Notes: generated from the sequence alone by a model not told the origin. DNA of 64,000 bases from Pseudoalteromonas luteoviolacea (GCF_018100925.1 NZ_JAGJEH010000003.1:310001-374000); one strand, 5' to 3'. Shown: positions 19,600-30,465, numbered from the stretch's first letter. Made by a program: numbers and translations.

Positions 19600-19697
19600 G
19601 AAAAAAACTCAACGTATAATCTACCCTACATAGTATCGCTTTTTTCGTATAACCAAATAGCCATGTGACTAAACGGTCAATCAATGTGGGTCAGTGG

Positions 19698-20372
19698 TTA
19701 AAACACTGATTTAAGGCTCGCATATGCACGACGGCTAACCTGGACTGGCTCTTCAACACCTTGGAGTACAACACGGTGCGCACCCTCGCAACTCTCTAAT
19801 TTTATGATGCTTGCCTTTTTCACAATGGTATTTCTATGCACTTGTACAAAGTGATGCGGGTAGTCAGACAAAAGTTTTTTTAGGGGAGTATCGATAAGTG
19901 CATCCCCGCCTTCAAAGTAAATATGGGTGTACCTGTCATCCGTTTGCGCAATAAGGATATCAGGCACGTTCACCCATCGAATATCGTGTCCAACTTGGTA
20001 TTGCAATTTAGCTAATGTATCAGGGAATAGATGATTTAATAGCTCAGATATTTGCGCACTGTCTACAGGTTTAACCAAATAGCCAGAAGCATATATTTGA
20101 TAAGCTTGTAACGCGTGCTCTGGATAAGCGGTGACGTAAACGAGCTTTAAATTGGCATTTTTGTTACGTAATATTTTTCCAAGCTCAATTCCATCCATGC
20201 CTGGCATTGAGATGTCTAAAAAAACGAGTTCTGGCTCAAGCTCCTCAACTAACTCTATTGCTTGTTGGCCATCTTGGGCTTCGCCTACAAATTTTAAAAC
20301 TTCAAATTCACCCAGTAGTCGCTGTATTCGTCGTCGTGCAATTGGTTCATCGTCTACTACCAGATATTTCAT
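19698..20372 (-). CDS. LytTR response regulator of the AlgR type
   Basis: A 224-residue regulator. The receiver domain (1-120) has VDDEP, the phosphoacceptor aspartate in LVFLDISMPGMDG (near 54) and the lysine in GYLVKPV. The LytTR DNA-binding domain (about 125-222) contains HHFVQVHRNTIVKK. This architecture is that of P. aeruginosa AlgR, which with FimS/AlgZ activates the fimU-pilVWXY1Y2E operon. Here it sits directly upstream of pilV, overlaps its kinase gene by 26 bases, and likely regulates the minor pilins. BtsR/YehT-type regulators share the fold, so AlgR is called by context as much as by sequence. Confidence 0.88.
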   Translation of the reverse strand: MKYLVVDDEPIARRRIQRLLGEFEVLKFVGEAQDGQQAIELVEELEPELVFLDISMPGMDGIELGKILRNKNANLKLVYVTAYPEHALQAYQIYASGYLVKPVDSAQISELLNHLFPDTLAKLQYQVGHDIRWVNVPDILIAQTDDRYTHIYFEGGDALIDTPLKKLLSDYPHHFVQVHRNTIVKKASIIKLESCEGAHRVVLQGVEEPVQVSRRAYASLKSVF

Positions 20373-21393
20373 TCAAAGCTCCTAGGGGCAACACCACGTT
20401 TATAAAGAATCTACCACTTTTTTGCGATGTCTTCAAAGCCGCTTGCTCACCGTAATAAATAACTAAGCGCCGGCGAATATTTTCCAATGCAATTCCCTGC
20501 CCTGAACGGGACTTTGATTCTGGATTAAATGGGTTATCTACTGTAAACAGCAATTTATCTTCACGGCAGTTCACTTTAATTTTGATTGAGCCGCCTAAAC
20601 GTGCAGGCTCAATACCATGAACAACCGCATTTTCCACTAAAGGCTGGAGAATTAGAGCTGGCACACGCACATCTAAATCGACATTTTGGACACTCCACTC
20701 AACGTTGAGGCGATGCTCAAAACGATACTTTTCAATGGTCAAATATCCTTTGGTAAGGGAGATCTCTTGGCTAAGACTGTGTTTTTTACCACTGGCAAAT
20801 GCAACCTGCATTAATTTTGCCATAGTAAGCGCAGCCTCCTCCGCTGCATTCGGATTTTCGTGGCAAAGCTCAGCTAATGTATTTAATGCATTGTGTAAAA
20901 AATGAGGCCGTATTCGCGCTTGAAGGGCTTCTAATTCAGCATTAGCGGCATGCGCGATGGTGTTTAAATTATCAATGTAAATTGCCATAAAGTGCAAAAG
21001 CAAAATAACGACAAAACCGCAAATTGCGTTGTTGTTAAACACAAATTGCCAATCAATTGGTTCCACTGGTGAGAAGGTAGTGTACTGAACTATTAAGCTG
21101 GTGAAGATACAAACTGATTGGAAAAAGACAAGTACAATACCTAACTCAGTTTTGAAAGATAGTTGCTTGAAATATTTAACGACAAAAGCGATTAGAGCAA
21201 GTGTTATGAATGCGTTCGCGTGGGTAAATAAACTGACTAACCCTAAACTCAGCCAAAAATCTTTTCCACTCGATAGAGTATAAATGAAGGCGACTGCTTG
21301 CGAGGCAATAATCATTGCAAGAATGCCTCGCTCCGAGAGCATCGCCTTAAATAAACCACGGTCAATCGATGCCGAATGAACCCATGGAGTCAT
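20347..21393 (-). CDS. LytS/FimS-type sensor histidine kinase
   Basis: A 348-residue kinase. The N-terminal part holds about four membrane helices (roughly 20-150). The His_kinase segment ARIRPHFLHNALNTLAEL includes the phosphoacceptor histidine, and the ATPase domain has the N-box PLVENAVVHGIEP and a G-box GQGIALENIRRRL. The type matches AlgZ/FimS and the LytS group. It starts three bases after the ispH stop, so it may be transcribed with the ispH operon, and it overlaps the regulator gene downstream. The signal it senses cannot be read from the sequence. Confidence 0.88.
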   Translation of the reverse strand: MTPWVHSASIDRGLFKAMLSERGILAMIIASQAVAFIYTLSSGKDFWLSLGLVSLFTHANAFITLALIAFVVKYFKQLSFKTELGIVLVFFQSVCIFTSLIVQYTTFSPVEPIDWQFVFNNNAICGFVVILLLHFMAIYIDNLNTIAHAANAELEALQARIRPHFLHNALNTLAELCHENPNAAEEAALTMAKLMQVAFASGKKHSLSQEISLTKGYLTIEKYRFEHRLNVEWSVQNVDLDVRVPALILQPLVENAVVHGIEPARLGGSIKIKVNCREDKLLFTVDNPFNPESKSRSGQGIALENIRRRLVIYYGEQAALKTSQKSGRFFINVVLPLGALNEISGSRR

Positions 21394-21396
21394 GTG

Positions 21397-22326
21397 TTAT
21401 CTCAGCTCAACAGGCACTGCAAACACCACATTTTCTTCTTGACCTGGGTTTTCCACAACAGTTTCACCACCAAGTTGCTTCAAGCGTGAAATGACCTGCT
21501 GAACAAGCACTTCGGGTGCAGAAGCCCCCGCAGTCACTCCGACACGTTCAACATTTTCAAACCAATCAGGCGAAATGCTTTTTTCATCATCGATCAGGTG
21601 AGCAGCGGTGCCCATTTTATCTGCAAGTTCGCGCAAACGGTTCGAGTTTGAGCTATTTTTCGCACCGACCACCAACAACAGATCAACTTTATCCGCTAAG
21701 TCACGAACTGCATCTTGGCGATTTTGCGTGGCATAACAGATATCATCTTTACGAGGACCGTGGATCTTAGGAAATTTGATACGAAGTGCTTCGATCACAT
21801 CTGCGGTATCATCAACTGATAACGTTGTTTGGCTACAGTAAAACAGATTACTCGCATCTTTTACTTCCAAAGACGCGACATCTTCTGGCGTTTCAACAAG
21901 GTAAATTCCGCCTTGAGGGTTATCATACTGCCCCATTGTACCTTCAACTTCAGGGTGACCATTGTGACCTATTAAAATACACTCTGTGCCTTTTCTGCTC
22001 GCTCTAGTAACTTCCATATGGACTTTGGTTACCAGTGGACATGTCGCATCAAAAACCTTTAATTCGCGTCTTTTAGCTTCTTGCCTAACTTGCTGTGATA
22101 CACCGTGCGCACTGAAAATAACAATACTGTCATCAGGTACTTGATGAAGCTCTTCAACAAACACTGCACCACGGTCTTTCAGGCCATTCACAACATATTT
22201 GTTGTGAACAACTTCATGGCGTACATAAATAGGCTTTTCAAAAATATCTAAAGCCCTTTCAACAATGCTAATTGCTCTGTCTACTCCAGCACAAAAGCCT
22301 CGCGGATTGGCTAACAAAATTTCCAT
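21397..22326 (-). CDS. ispH: 4-hydroxy-3-methylbut-2-enyl diphosphate reductase
   Basis: Last enzyme of the MEP isoprenoid pathway; an iron-sulfur reductase that makes IPP and DMAPP. The three cluster cysteines are visible in [26 protein letters not shown] and [13 protein letters not shown]. At 309 residues it has the usual length. It overlaps the fkpB stop by one base (TAATG), indicating translational coupling in the ribF-ileS-lspA-fkpB-ispH order. Confidence 0.97.
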   Translation of the reverse strand: MEILLANPRGFCAGVDRAISIVERALDIFEKPIYVRHEVVHNKYVVNGLKDRGAVFVEELHQVPDDSIVIFSAHGVSQQVRQEAKRRELKVFDATCPLVTKVHMEVTRASRKGTECILIGHNGHPEVEGTMGQYDNPQGGIYLVETPEDVASLEVKDASNLFYCSQTTLSVDDTADVIEALRIKFPKIHGPRKDDICYATQNRQDAVRDLADKVDLLLVVGAKNSSNSNRLRELADKMGTAAHLIDDEKSISPDWFENVERVGVTAGASAPEVLVQQVISRLKQLGGETVVENPGQEENVVFAVPVELR

Positions 22327-22766
22327 TAGCTATGAACCTCTAAAATGTCTACTTCAAATGTCACCACTTGCCCTGCCAGAGGGTGGTTGAAGTCAACAGT
22401 TACAGAGTCACCAGCGACCTCACGGATCAAGCCAGGCAATTCAGTGCCATCTGGCTGAGTAAACGCGATAATACTGCCTACTTCAGCAGGCGTTTCACTG
22501 CCAAATTTAGTACGGTCTAAATAATAAATGTTGTCCGGGTTCGGCATACCAAAGGCGTCCTCTGGTTGCAGCTTAAAGCTCTTATTGTCACCTTCTTTGA
22601 GTCCCAATAAGCAGCTTTCAAAATTTTCAGTGAGGCTTCCATCTCCCATAAATAACTTCGCAGGTTTATTATTTACCTTTGTTGAGTCAGCAGCAGATCC
22701 ATCTTCCAGCTTTATTGAATAGTGGAATAGAACTTCTGATTTTGGGCCTATGACTTGTTCACTCAC
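22326..22766 (-). CDS. fkpB: FKBP-type peptidyl-prolyl isomerase, FkpB/SlpA
   Basis: A 146-residue FKBP-type prolyl isomerase of the SlyD/SlpA group. The FKBP core ([28 protein letters not shown]) surrounds an inserted flap domain, and [19 protein letters not shown] is the conserved end. It lacks the histidine-rich metal tail of SlyD. It overlaps lspA (ATGA) and ispH, matching the conserved operon. Confidence 0.94.
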   Translation of the reverse strand: MSEQVIGPKSEVLFHYSIKLEDGSAADSTKVNNKPAKLFMGDGSLTENFESCLLGLKEGDNKSFKLQPEDAFGMPNPDNIYYLDRTKFGSETPAEVGSIIAFTQPDGTELPGLIREVAGDSVTVDFNHPLAGQVVTFEVDILEVHS

Positions 22767-23275
22767 GCCTCTGTCTCCCGAGTATTGGTTTTATCACCAA
22801 AAAATGCATCAAAAAGAAGTAAACCAGCACCGCCGACGATCGCCATATCAGCAACGTTAAAGGCGGGATAGTGCCAGTCTTGATAATAGAAATGTAAAAA
22901 GTCGACAACGTAACCCAATGTCACGCGATCATATAAATTGCCTATTGCACCAGCCAATACCAGTGAATATGCACCACATAGTACCCAGTTATTTGCACGC
23001 AAGTTTTTCAACCACACGATCAATAACACACTGATCACGACTGCGATGCCGCTGAGAAACCATCTCTGCCATCCGCCTGCTTCACTTAAAAAGCTAAAAG
23101 CTGCACCATAATTGTGCATGTAAGTGAAATTAAAAAATGGCAGCAGCTCGATAGATTCATATAGCTTCATATTCGCTACTACGACTGCCTTTGTGCCGAA
23201 GTCTACTGCAAAAAGCAGTAGACTCAGCCATAACCACACTAGACCACTTCGTTCGGTCAATTTTGTCACTTGCAA
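22763..23275 (-). CDS. lspA: Lipoprotein signal peptidase
   Basis: Inner-membrane aspartyl protease that removes signal peptides from prolipoproteins, including BamD and the small lipoproteins encoded in this window. Four membrane helices are visible. The two catalytic aspartates lie in GNLYDRVTLGYVVDF and AFNVADMAIVGG. At 170 residues it has the normal length. It follows ileS by three bases. Confidence 0.96.
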   Translation of the reverse strand: MQVTKLTERSGLVWLWLSLLLFAVDFGTKAVVVANMKLYESIELLPFFNFTYMHNYGAAFSFLSEAGGWQRWFLSGIAVVISVLLIVWLKNLRANNWVLCGAYSLVLAGAIGNLYDRVTLGYVVDFLHFYYQDWHYPAFNVADMAIVGGAGLLLFDAFFGDKTNTRETEA

Positions 23276-23278
23276 CTC

Positions 23279-26107
23279 CTATGCAAACTTGCGTTGTTCG
23301 CCTTCACCTTCAACATTGGTAATACAACGGCCACACAGCTCTGGGTGTGCTTCATTTGTACCGACATCTTCGCTGTGATGCCAGCAGCGATCACATTTGG
23401 CCGCATCAGTCGCTGCGACTTTGATAAATAACCCATCTACCTCAGAAGCAACAGAGTCCTCAGGCTGAGTTGATACAACCTCAACATGTGCTTTTGACGT
23501 CAACAATACAAAACGCAGTTCATCTTCTAAACCTTGAAGCTTCTCTGCCAGCTCACCACCCGTATAAAGTGTTACTTCAGCCTGTAATGTTGCACCAATC
23601 ACTTCTTCTTTACGAGCGCTTTCTAATACTCGGTTCACTTCATCACGAACAGTTAACAGTTCCTGCCAGAAGTCATTACCTAGCTGACCACAAGTTGCAC
23701 CTTGAATGTTTTCATACCAAACATCTGTAAAGACAAATTCACCACGCTGCCCTGGTAACGCTTCCCAAAGTTCCTGTGCTGTAAAGCTTAGAATTGGCGC
23801 CATCCAGCGCGTCATTGCTTCTGCAATATGGTACAGCGCAGTTTGGCATGAGCGACGTGCGTGACTGTCACTCTTCGCTGTGTACTGTCTATCTTTGATA
23901 ACGTCTAGGTAGAATGAGCCTAGCTCACCTGTACAGAAATTCATTAATTTCTGTGTTACAACCAGCATTTGATAATTATCGTATGCGTCTACGATTTCTT
24001 TTTGTAGCTCAGCTGCCTGAGCGACAATCCAGCGATCAAGTTCCACCATATCTTCAATGGCTACCGAATCGGTTTCTGGGTTAAAACCACTTAAGTTCGA
24101 CAATAAATAGCGGCTAGTATTACGGATACGGCGGTAGCGATCTGCTGAACGCTTAAAAATCTCGTCAGATACAGTCATTTCCGCAGTGTAATCTGTAGAA
24201 GCTACCCATAAGCGTAGAATGTCTGCACCTAACTTATTCATGATATCTTGCGGTGAGATAACATTGCCCAAAGACTTTGACATCTTGCGGCCGTTTTCAT
24301 CTACCGTGAAACCATGTGTTAGCACTTGCTTGTATGGCGCATGACCATTGATCGCAACTGAAGTCATCATAGACGACATAAACCAGCCGCGGTGTTGATC
24401 CGAACCTTCAAGGTATAAATCTGCAGGGCCAGTTAAGTCTTCACGCGCATCGACAACACAAGCATGGGTTACACCTGAGTCAAACCAAACATCCAGCGTG
24501 TCTTGCACTTTTACATATTGCTTTGCATCAGCCTCATTTAATAAGGTACTTGTCTCCAAGTCATACCAAGCCTGAATACCCGCTTCGTCAACTAAATCAG
24601 CAACTTTCTCGATGAGCGATTCAGTATCTGGATGAAGTGCACCCGTATCTTTATCTACAAATAGTGCAATTGGTACGCCCCAAGTACGTTGACGCGAAAT
24701 ACACCAATCAGGACGCCCCTCTACCATGTTTGCAATACGGTTTTCGCCCCATGCTGGGATCCACTGAGTTTGCTCAATTTCTTTCATCGAGTTTTTGCGC
24801 AAGTCAGCCTGATCCATGCTGACGAACCACTGAGGTGTCGCACGGAAAATAATTGGAGTTTTGTGTCTCCAACAATGCGGGTAGCTATGCGTTAATGCAT
24901 GGTGATGCATTAACATGCCTTTTTCTGTCAGTAACTCAATGACATTGGCATTTGCTTTGAATACATGTTGGCCGGCAAAAATAGGCGTATCTGGCAGATA
25001 TACACCGTTTGCACCCACAGGGTTAGCAACTTCTAGATTGTATGCCTGTCCTGCCACAAAGTCTTCTTGACCGTGGCCCGGCGCGGTGTGCACGATACCT
25101 GTACCTGAGTCTGTTGTTACGTGATCACCTAAAATAACTGGTACATTAAAATCATAGAATGGGTGTGCCACTTCAAGGTTTTCTAGCACATCACCCTTAC
25201 AGTAACCCAATACGTGATATTGCTTAAATCCAAAGCGGTCAACTGCGTCTTTAACTAGCTCTGAACCTAATACTAAACGCTGCTCTTTACCTTCGTCTTC
25301 AATTTGTACTAGTGCATATTCTAAACCGCCATGTACCGCGACTGCTCTGTTTGCAGGTAAAGTCCATGGCGTCGTTGTCCAGATTACAGTACTGATATCA
25401 CCTTTGCCTTCATGACCTTCATTGAGTGAAAATGCCTTTTCTACAGCACTGATATCAGAGAACACAAAACGCACATCGATAGCTGGAGACTGCTTGTCTT
25501 GATATTCAACTTCTGCTTCTGCAAGTGCAGAGCCACAGTCAGTACACCAATGAACAGGCTTTGCGCCTTTGTGCAAGTGGCCATTTTTAATAATACGACC
25601 CAAAACACGAATCGCATTGGCTTCGAAATCGAAATTCATGGTTAGATAAGGCTTGTCCCAATCACCAAACACACCTAAACGTTTAAAGTCCGCCTTTTGA
25701 CCATCAACTTGTTTACGTGCGTATTCACGACACTTCTCTCTAAATTCAGCCACTGACACTTTTTTGCCAGGCTTCCCTACTTTTTTTTCTACCATTAGTT
25801 CAATTGGTAGACCATGACAATCCCAACCAGGCACATAAGGCGCGTCAAAATCTGACAGCGTCTTTGACTTAATGATGATGTCTTTTAAAATTTTATTTAC
25901 AGAATGGCCTAAATGAATATTACCATTTGCATAAGGAGGTCCATCGTGAAGTATAAATGGCTTTTTACCTTTTTTCGCAATGCGTATTTGACCGTAAAGG
26001 TCTTGTTCATACCATTTTTTTAGCATTTTGGGTTCACGTTGTGCCAAATTGCCACGCATCGGAAATGAAGTTTCCGGTAAATTTAAAGTATGTTTGTAAT
26101 CGCTCAT
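23279..26107 (-). CDS. ileS: Isoleucyl-tRNA synthetase
   Basis: Charges tRNA-Ile. The class I signatures are [13 protein letters not shown] (HIGH variant) near residue 65 and [10 protein letters not shown]. The CP1 editing domain lies between them. The C-terminal zinc finger is present ([12 protein letters not shown] and ELCGRC). At 942 residues it matches the gammaproteobacterial form. It sits in the ribF-ileS-lspA operon. Confidence 0.98.
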   Translation of the reverse strand: MSDYKHTLNLPETSFPMRGNLAQREPKMLKKWYEQDLYGQIRIAKKGKKPFILHDGPPYANGNIHLGHSVNKILKDIIIKSKTLSDFDAPYVPGWDCHGLPIELMVEKKVGKPGKKVSVAEFREKCREYARKQVDGQKADFKRLGVFGDWDKPYLTMNFDFEANAIRVLGRIIKNGHLHKGAKPVHWCTDCGSALAEAEVEYQDKQSPAIDVRFVFSDISAVEKAFSLNEGHEGKGDISTVIWTTTPWTLPANRAVAVHGGLEYALVQIEDEGKEQRLVLGSELVKDAVDRFGFKQYHVLGYCKGDVLENLEVAHPFYDFNVPVILGDHVTTDSGTGIVHTAPGHGQEDFVAGQAYNLEVANPVGANGVYLPDTPIFAGQHVFKANANVIELLTEKGMLMHHHALTHSYPHCWRHKTPIIFRATPQWFVSMDQADLRKNSMKEIEQTQWIPAWGENRIANMVEGRPDWCISRQRTWGVPIALFVDKDTGALHPDTESLIEKVADLVDEAGIQAWYDLETSTLLNEADAKQYVKVQDTLDVWFDSGVTHACVVDAREDLTGPADLYLEGSDQHRGWFMSSMMTSVAINGHAPYKQVLTHGFTVDENGRKMSKSLGNVISPQDIMNKLGADILRLWVASTDYTAEMTVSDEIFKRSADRYRRIRNTSRYLLSNLSGFNPETDSVAIEDMVELDRWIVAQAAELQKEIVDAYDNYQMLVVTQKLMNFCTGELGSFYLDVIKDRQYTAKSDSHARRSCQTALYHIAEAMTRWMAPILSFTAQELWEALPGQRGEFVFTDVWYENIQGATCGQLGNDFWQELLTVRDEVNRVLESARKEEVIGATLQAEVTLYTGGELAEKLQGLEDELRFVLLTSKAHVEVVSTQPEDSVASEVDGLFIKVAATDAAKCDRCWHHSEDVGTNEAHPELCGRCITNVEGEGEQRKFA

Positions 26108-26131
26108 TTAACTTACTACCCGCTCGGCTAC

Positions 26132-27058
26132 CTAAATTTTAGAAAATACTGCTCTTGCTGCATCGACATCTGCCGAGATTTGCTTTGTCAGATGCATCAG
26201 TGACTCAAATTTTTGCTCATTGCGGAGCTTATGAATTAGCTCCACTTTGATAAATTGACCGTAAATGTCCCGGTCAAAATCAAACAGATGTACTTCAAGT
26301 AAAGCACGTTTACCATTTAAAGTTGGTTTCGTACCCACATTAGCAACACCGTTGTAAATCTTATCTTTAATGTAGACGTTGACGGCAAATACCCCTTGAA
26401 CTGGGCTAACCTGCCTTTTTAACGCTACATTGGCGGTTCGAAAACCAAGCTCGCGCCCTTTTTTCCAACCGTGAATAACTCGTCCAGAGATAGCGTAAGT
26501 ATGACCTAACATTTCATGTGCTTTATGTAGATCGCCTTGTGCCAGTGCTGTACGAATAAGTGTACTGCTCACTCGACTATTTTGTTGCCTAAAACTCTGA
26601 GTATCTTTGACATGCACGCCTAGCTCTTGGCCTATCGTAGACAGCATTGCAAAGTCGCCTTTTCTGGCTTTGCCAAAACGAAAGTCATCACCAACCGTCA
26701 GTGCTTTCACACCTAACCGTTGATCAAGTACTTCTCGAACGAAGTATTCCGCTTCTAAGTTTGAAAACTTATCATTGAAACTTACGCATATGACCCTTTC
26801 AATGCCGTTTTCTGCTAACAGTGCAAGCTTGTCACGCAGCCGTGTCAAACGGGCTGGCGCTTTATTTTTGACAAAAAATTCTTGAGGTTGAGGCTCAAAC
26901 AACATCACAGTGCTGGGTAAGTTGTATTTTTTAGCGTCGGCTTTGAGCCCCTTTAGTACTTCAGTGTGGCCCAAATGAACACCATCAAAGTTCCCTATAG
27001 TCAATACACATCCATAATGGTGTGGTCGAATATTATGGATACCCCTGATTAATTGCAT
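26132..27058 (-). CDS. ribF: Bifunctional riboflavin kinase / FAD synthetase
   Basis: Makes FMN and then FAD from riboflavin. The start MQLIRGIHNIRPHHYGCVLT at 27058 is chosen because it aligns with E. coli RibF; an ATG 16 codons upstream lacks support. The N-terminal adenylyltransferase half has TIGNFDGVHLGHTEVL. The C-terminal kinase half has ISGRVIHGWKKGRELGFRTAN. It has 308 residues and lies between murJ and ileS as in related genomes. Confidence 0.96.
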   Translation of the reverse strand: MQLIRGIHNIRPHHYGCVLTIGNFDGVHLGHTEVLKGLKADAKKYNLPSTVMLFEPQPQEFFVKNKAPARLTRLRDKLALLAENGIERVICVSFNDKFSNLEAEYFVREVLDQRLGVKALTVGDDFRFGKARKGDFAMLSTIGQELGVHVKDTQSFRQQNSRVSSTLIRTALAQGDLHKAHEMLGHTYAISGRVIHGWKKGRELGFRTANVALKRQVSPVQGVFAVNVYIKDKIYNGVANVGTKPTLNGKRALLEVHLFDFDRDIYGQFIKVELIHKLRNEQKFESLMHLTKQISADVDAARAVFSKI

Positions 27059-27150
27059 ACAACGCGTGCCTTTGCTCGAGTCTTCAAAAAGCCCGATTAT
27101 ACCCAAGTTAGTTAGAAATGCGAGCCATGAAACCCCTCATTCGCGCCGAT

Positions 27151-28737
27151 TTATTCTTCTACAGCCCGGATCTCCTTGATAGTTGAGAGCCTGACCCCAA
27201 AAACAAACAACACCAAGAAGTACATAAACATTGCGCATACCAATAAGAAGCCTAACACCCATAGCTGTGTGAAAAGACCCTCATCTCGCCAAATCAGCTG
27301 TTGTGACAGCCAATATACCGTACCGACCATTGCCAACGTCGCTAGAACAGACTTGGCGGCGAAAAATAGAGTAAATCTAGATACCGAGTATACCCCCTCC
27401 CTTTTTAGCGCATGGTAAAGTAAAAAAGCATTACACGTTGCAGACAAAGAAGTCGCCAGCGCAAGGCCGAGATACCCAATAAAAGGCGCTAAGGCTAAAT
27501 TAAATACCATGTTTAAAACCATCGCTTTGATTCCTATCTTAACGGGCGTTTTAGTATCTTGTCGGGCGTAAAACCCAGGAGCCAACACCTTAATAAGCAT
27601 AAAGCTCACTAACCCCACACTATATGCAGCAACACCTGCGCTCACCGCTGCGATGTTATCAACGTCACTATTTTTAAATTCTCCGTGGCCAAATAAAACC
27701 GAGATGATCAAAGGACTGATCACCATCAGCCCCCCCATCGCGGGGATCCCGAGTAACAAAACAAAGCGTACTCCCCAATCCATAGTGTGTTGAAAGTTTT
27801 CAGCTTTATCTGTTGCATGTAATTTAGATAAAGTGGGCAATATGACCGTCGCGATGGCGATGCCAAACAAACCTAAGGGGAACTCAATTAAGCGGTCTGA
27901 GTAGTAAAGCCATGCTATTGAACCTGTCATCAGAGCTGCCGCGATAATAGTATCTAGCAATAAGTTAATCTGACTGACTGATACACCAAAAATAGCTGGT
28001 AGCATTAATTTACGTACTTTGACAATATGAGGCGCACGCCATGCAAATTTTGGCTTAGAAAGCACACCCAACTTCCCCATAAATGGAATTTGAAATGCCA
28101 GTTGGATAACACCACCAATAAACACTCCAATAGCGAGTGCATAGGCCCCTTGTTCAAATTGCTCATGAAGGAATACGGCGCTGCTGATTATACTGAGATT
28201 TAACAATACCGGTGTAAACGCCGCCACTGAAAATCGATTGTAGACGTTGAGCACTGCGCCACATAACGCCACCAAAGAAATGAAAAATAAATAAGGAATT
28301 GTCAGTTTGAGTAGGGCACTGGCCAGTACAAATTTAGCGGCATTTTCTCCACCTTGCCACCAGTCAACGAACCAAGTTGCACCAAACAACGCGGCGATAA
28401 CTGGAGAGAAAATAACACCCAGCAAGGTCACCCCTAGTAAAATTGTGCCTAAGGTACCTGCTGCCTGTGCAACAAAAATCCGGACTTCATCATCTCCGTG
28501 CTTTTCTTTAATTTCAGACAGCACAGGAACAAATGCTTGCGCAAAAGCGCCCTCAGCAAACAACCTTCTAAAAAAATTTGGGATCCGGTTTGCAAACAAG
28601 AATACATCCGCAGCAAGCCCTGCACCGAGTAAATTAGCTACCACAGCATCGCGCACTAGTCCTAAAATTCGAGACAACATTGTCATGGCACTTACTATCA
28701 TGCCCGACTTAAATAACCCTTTTGCCACTAAACCCAT
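27151..28737 (-). CDS. murJ: Lipid II flippase MurJ
   Basis: Polytopic MOP-superfamily protein that flips lipid II across the inner membrane for peptidoglycan synthesis. The start at 28737 (MGLVAKGLFKSGMIVSAMTM) follows TAGGTAGG and gives 528 residues; the longer reading adds a non-conserved 29-residue extension. The conserved segment FRRLFAEGAFAQAFVPVL and about 14 membrane helices are visible. It is divergent from rpsT and the first gene of a long minus-strand series. Confidence 0.95.
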   Translation of the reverse strand: MGLVAKGLFKSGMIVSAMTMLSRILGLVRDAVVANLLGAGLAADVFLFANRIPNFFRRLFAEGAFAQAFVPVLSEIKEKHGDDEVRIFVAQAAGTLGTILLGVTLLGVIFSPVIAALFGATWFVDWWQGGENAAKFVLASALLKLTIPYLFFISLVALCGAVLNVYNRFSVAAFTPVLLNLSIISSAVFLHEQFEQGAYALAIGVFIGGVIQLAFQIPFMGKLGVLSKPKFAWRAPHIVKVRKLMLPAIFGVSVSQINLLLDTIIAAALMTGSIAWLYYSDRLIEFPLGLFGIAIATVILPTLSKLHATDKAENFQHTMDWGVRFVLLLGIPAMGGLMVISPLIISVLFGHGEFKNSDVDNIAAVSAGVAAYSVGLVSFMLIKVLAPGFYARQDTKTPVKIGIKAMVLNMVFNLALAPFIGYLGLALATSLSATCNAFLLYHALKREGVYSVSRFTLFFAAKSVLATLAMVGTVYWLSQQLIWRDEGLFTQLWVLGFLLVCAMFMYFLVLFVFGVRLSTIKEIRAVEE

Positions 28738-29138
28738 CCTACCTATAAACAGTCTGCGGCAAGTATGCCACAGACCACATCGAACAATAACCGTAAATCC
28801 TGTTCCATTGATGAGAAATAACAAGCGACATTAAAGCTAGGCTTGGGTTCTGTGTTTTGCTACAATGCGCGCATTAATCATTAGCTCACTTAGCTTTTGA
28901 TTCGTAGTCTGTTGTTACTATAGCCGAGGGCCAAAGGTTTAGGAGATGGTTAACAGACGGTATAAGGGCTGCACACTATTAAGTCTAAATTAGTTTGTAG
29001 ACGTCAATGTATGTGTGTGAGCCGCACTGAAATACTTAGGCCGGGCAGGTTATTTTTTATTGACATTGGATCATAAAACAGGCATAGTCCTCGGCCTTTA
29101 AACTAAGCTTATTTTTAAAAGATTGTTAGGAGCATACC
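28738..29138. promoter_or_regulatory. murJ-rpsT divergent control region with two rpsT promoter candidates
   Basis: No gene is seen in these 400 bases. An extended -10, TGC-TACAAT (28861-28866), gives a long leader to rpsT. A better promoter, TTGACA (29060-29065), 17-base spacer, CATAGT (29083-29088), lies about 50 bases before the start. E. coli rpsT also has two promoters. I see no clear murJ promoter. Confidence 0.55.
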
Positions 29139-29399
29139 TTGGCTAACATCAAGTCTGCAAAAAAACGCGCTATCACTAGCGAAAAGCGTCGTCAGCACAA
29201 CGCAAGCCGTCGTTCAATGATGCGTACATACTTCAAAAAAGTTATCGCTGCTATTGAAGCTGGTGATAAAGAAGCTGCACAGCAAGCATTTGCTGTTGCA
29301 ACTCCAATCCTAGACCGCTACGCAACTAAAGGTCTAATCCACAAAAACAAAGCTGCTCGTCATAAGAGCCGCCTAGCTGCTAAAATCAAAGCGCTATAA
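29139..29399 (+). CDS. rpsT: 30S ribosomal protein S20
   Basis: Small-subunit protein S20; 86 residues beginning [20 protein letters not shown] after the start, rich in lysine and arginine. The start codon is TTG at 29139 with TTAGGAG seven bases upstream. E. coli rpsT also uses UUG, where the poor start is part of autoregulation, so conservation of the codon is meaningful. A strong terminator follows at 29417. Confidence 0.97.
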   Translation: MANIKSAKKRAITSEKRRQHNASRRSMMRTYFKKVIAAIEAGDKEAAQQAFAVATPILDRYATKGLIHKNKAARHKSRLAAKIKAL

Positions 29400-29416
29400 T
29401 CTGTGGAAATGGATAT

Positions 29417-29444
29417 AAAAAAACCGACGTAAGTCGGTTTTTTT
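29417..29444. terminator. Bidirectional terminator after rpsT
   Basis: Stem ACCGAC/GTCGGT with GTAA loop, flanked by seven A and seven T so that the pairing extends to 12 bp. It serves rpsT and the convergent receiver gene. Confidence 0.92.
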
Positions 29445-29475
29445 ATGCCTGTTTATCTAAGATTGGTTACGCTGA

Positions 29476-29859
29476 CTAAGCAATTTCCAGTTTTGGATAA
29501 AACTTTTTCAACATAGCGGCAATCTTTTTCGGTGAGAAAGGTTTTACGACAAACCCTTTAGCCCCGCGCTCAATGGCATCTTTGACATTATCAACCGTTG
29601 AATGGGCAGAGACCATAACGACATTTATGTCTGGGTTAATCTGAGCTAGCTCAGCTATTAGTTCTTTTCCATCTCCATCTGGTAATTCAATATCCAAAAA
29701 GACAATATCGAAATGTCGCTCTTCACAAGCAGCAATACACTGCTTAGCAGTTGACGCTTCTTTGACATTGTCAATTCCCAAATGCATCAATGTCTGATGC
29801 AAAAAGCTTCTTACAGTTCCTACATCATCAACAATGAGAATAGAGATTTGTTGTTCCAT
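29476..29859 (-). CDS. Stand-alone CheY-like receiver protein
   Basis: A 127-residue single receiver domain with no output domain. The acidic pocket is ILIVDDVGTVRS, the phosphoacceptor aspartate lies in IVFLDIELPDGDG (near 57), the switch serine in VVMVSAHS and the lysine in GFVVKPFSP. It could be a phosphate shuttle or act on flagella, chemotaxis or biofilm enzymes. No kinase or chemotaxis gene is adjacent, so the partner is unknown. It converges on rpsT. Confidence 0.88.
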   Translation of the reverse strand: MEQQISILIVDDVGTVRSFLHQTLMHLGIDNVKEASTAKQCIAACEERHFDIVFLDIELPDGDGKELIAELAQINPDINVVMVSAHSTVDNVKDAIERGAKGFVVKPFSPKKIAAMLKKFYPKLEIA

Positions 29860-29951
29860 ATCCTTTCCCGTGGGCTAGTAATTAGAAATGCGCTATCATC
29901 TATAGCATAGAACTATTATAGAGTCCTGCAACCAAAAGGCTACACCTAAGC

Positions 29952-30413
29952 ATGGCAATTAATCCAAAAAAACAATCACTATTGAATAAAAGCGACTTTC
30001 AAAAGCAACAAGCCGACAAAAATAAAAAGCGTCGTCTCTCAGCCCAGCAAATAAAAAGACAACAACAACTCGAACAACAACATAGACTCCAACAACAGCA
30101 AGTTGACCCTCCTAAAAAAGGGCTTACAAAGCTGATTATTATTGGCGTGTTCGCGCTCACCGCTATTTTATTTCCCAAGCCTCAACTCATCACTTACAAG
30201 AAGTTAAGTATGGTCACTCAAAGCGTTTACTGGCCAGGATTACCAGGCGTAAAGCCCATTTTATTTGACTCTATTTTACAACCTATTCCGGCGCTGGATC
30301 GCAACACACTTTATTTGTGTCAAGATGTGTCAAAGCCCGACACTTGCCAAAAATATTCAATTATCGAAACTCAGGGATTCATTGCTGCTCTGAAACACCT
30401 CATAATCAATTAG
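29952..30413 (+). CDS. Hypothetical single-span membrane protein with Gln/Lys-rich N terminus
   Basis: A 153-residue protein I do not recognise. Residues about 15-52 are rich in glutamine, lysine and arginine and could form a coiled coil. A single hydrophobic segment (about 60-76, LTKLIIIGVFALTAILF) follows a positive stretch, which predicts a cytoplasmic N terminus. The remaining 75 residues carry two cysteines (LCQDVSKPDTCQ) that could pair in the periplasm. The reading frame is clean and has normal codon use, so it is probably real. Confidence 0.7.
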   Translation: MAINPKKQSLLNKSDFQKQQADKNKKRRLSAQQIKRQQQLEQQHRLQQQQVDPPKKGLTKLIIIGVFALTAILFPKPQLITYKKLSMVTQSVYWPGLPGVKPILFDSILQPIPALDRNTLYLCQDVSKPDTCQKYSIIETQGFIAALKHLIIN

Positions 30414-30465
30414 AAAAACTAATCCGAACAACGTAAAATTACTCGTTTGAGATGACTAAAAAAGC

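Noticed and set aside
28861..29138. Riboswitch in the rpsT leader
   Set aside because: No recognisable aptamer fold; the leader is simply long, and S20 autoregulation works through the UUG start.
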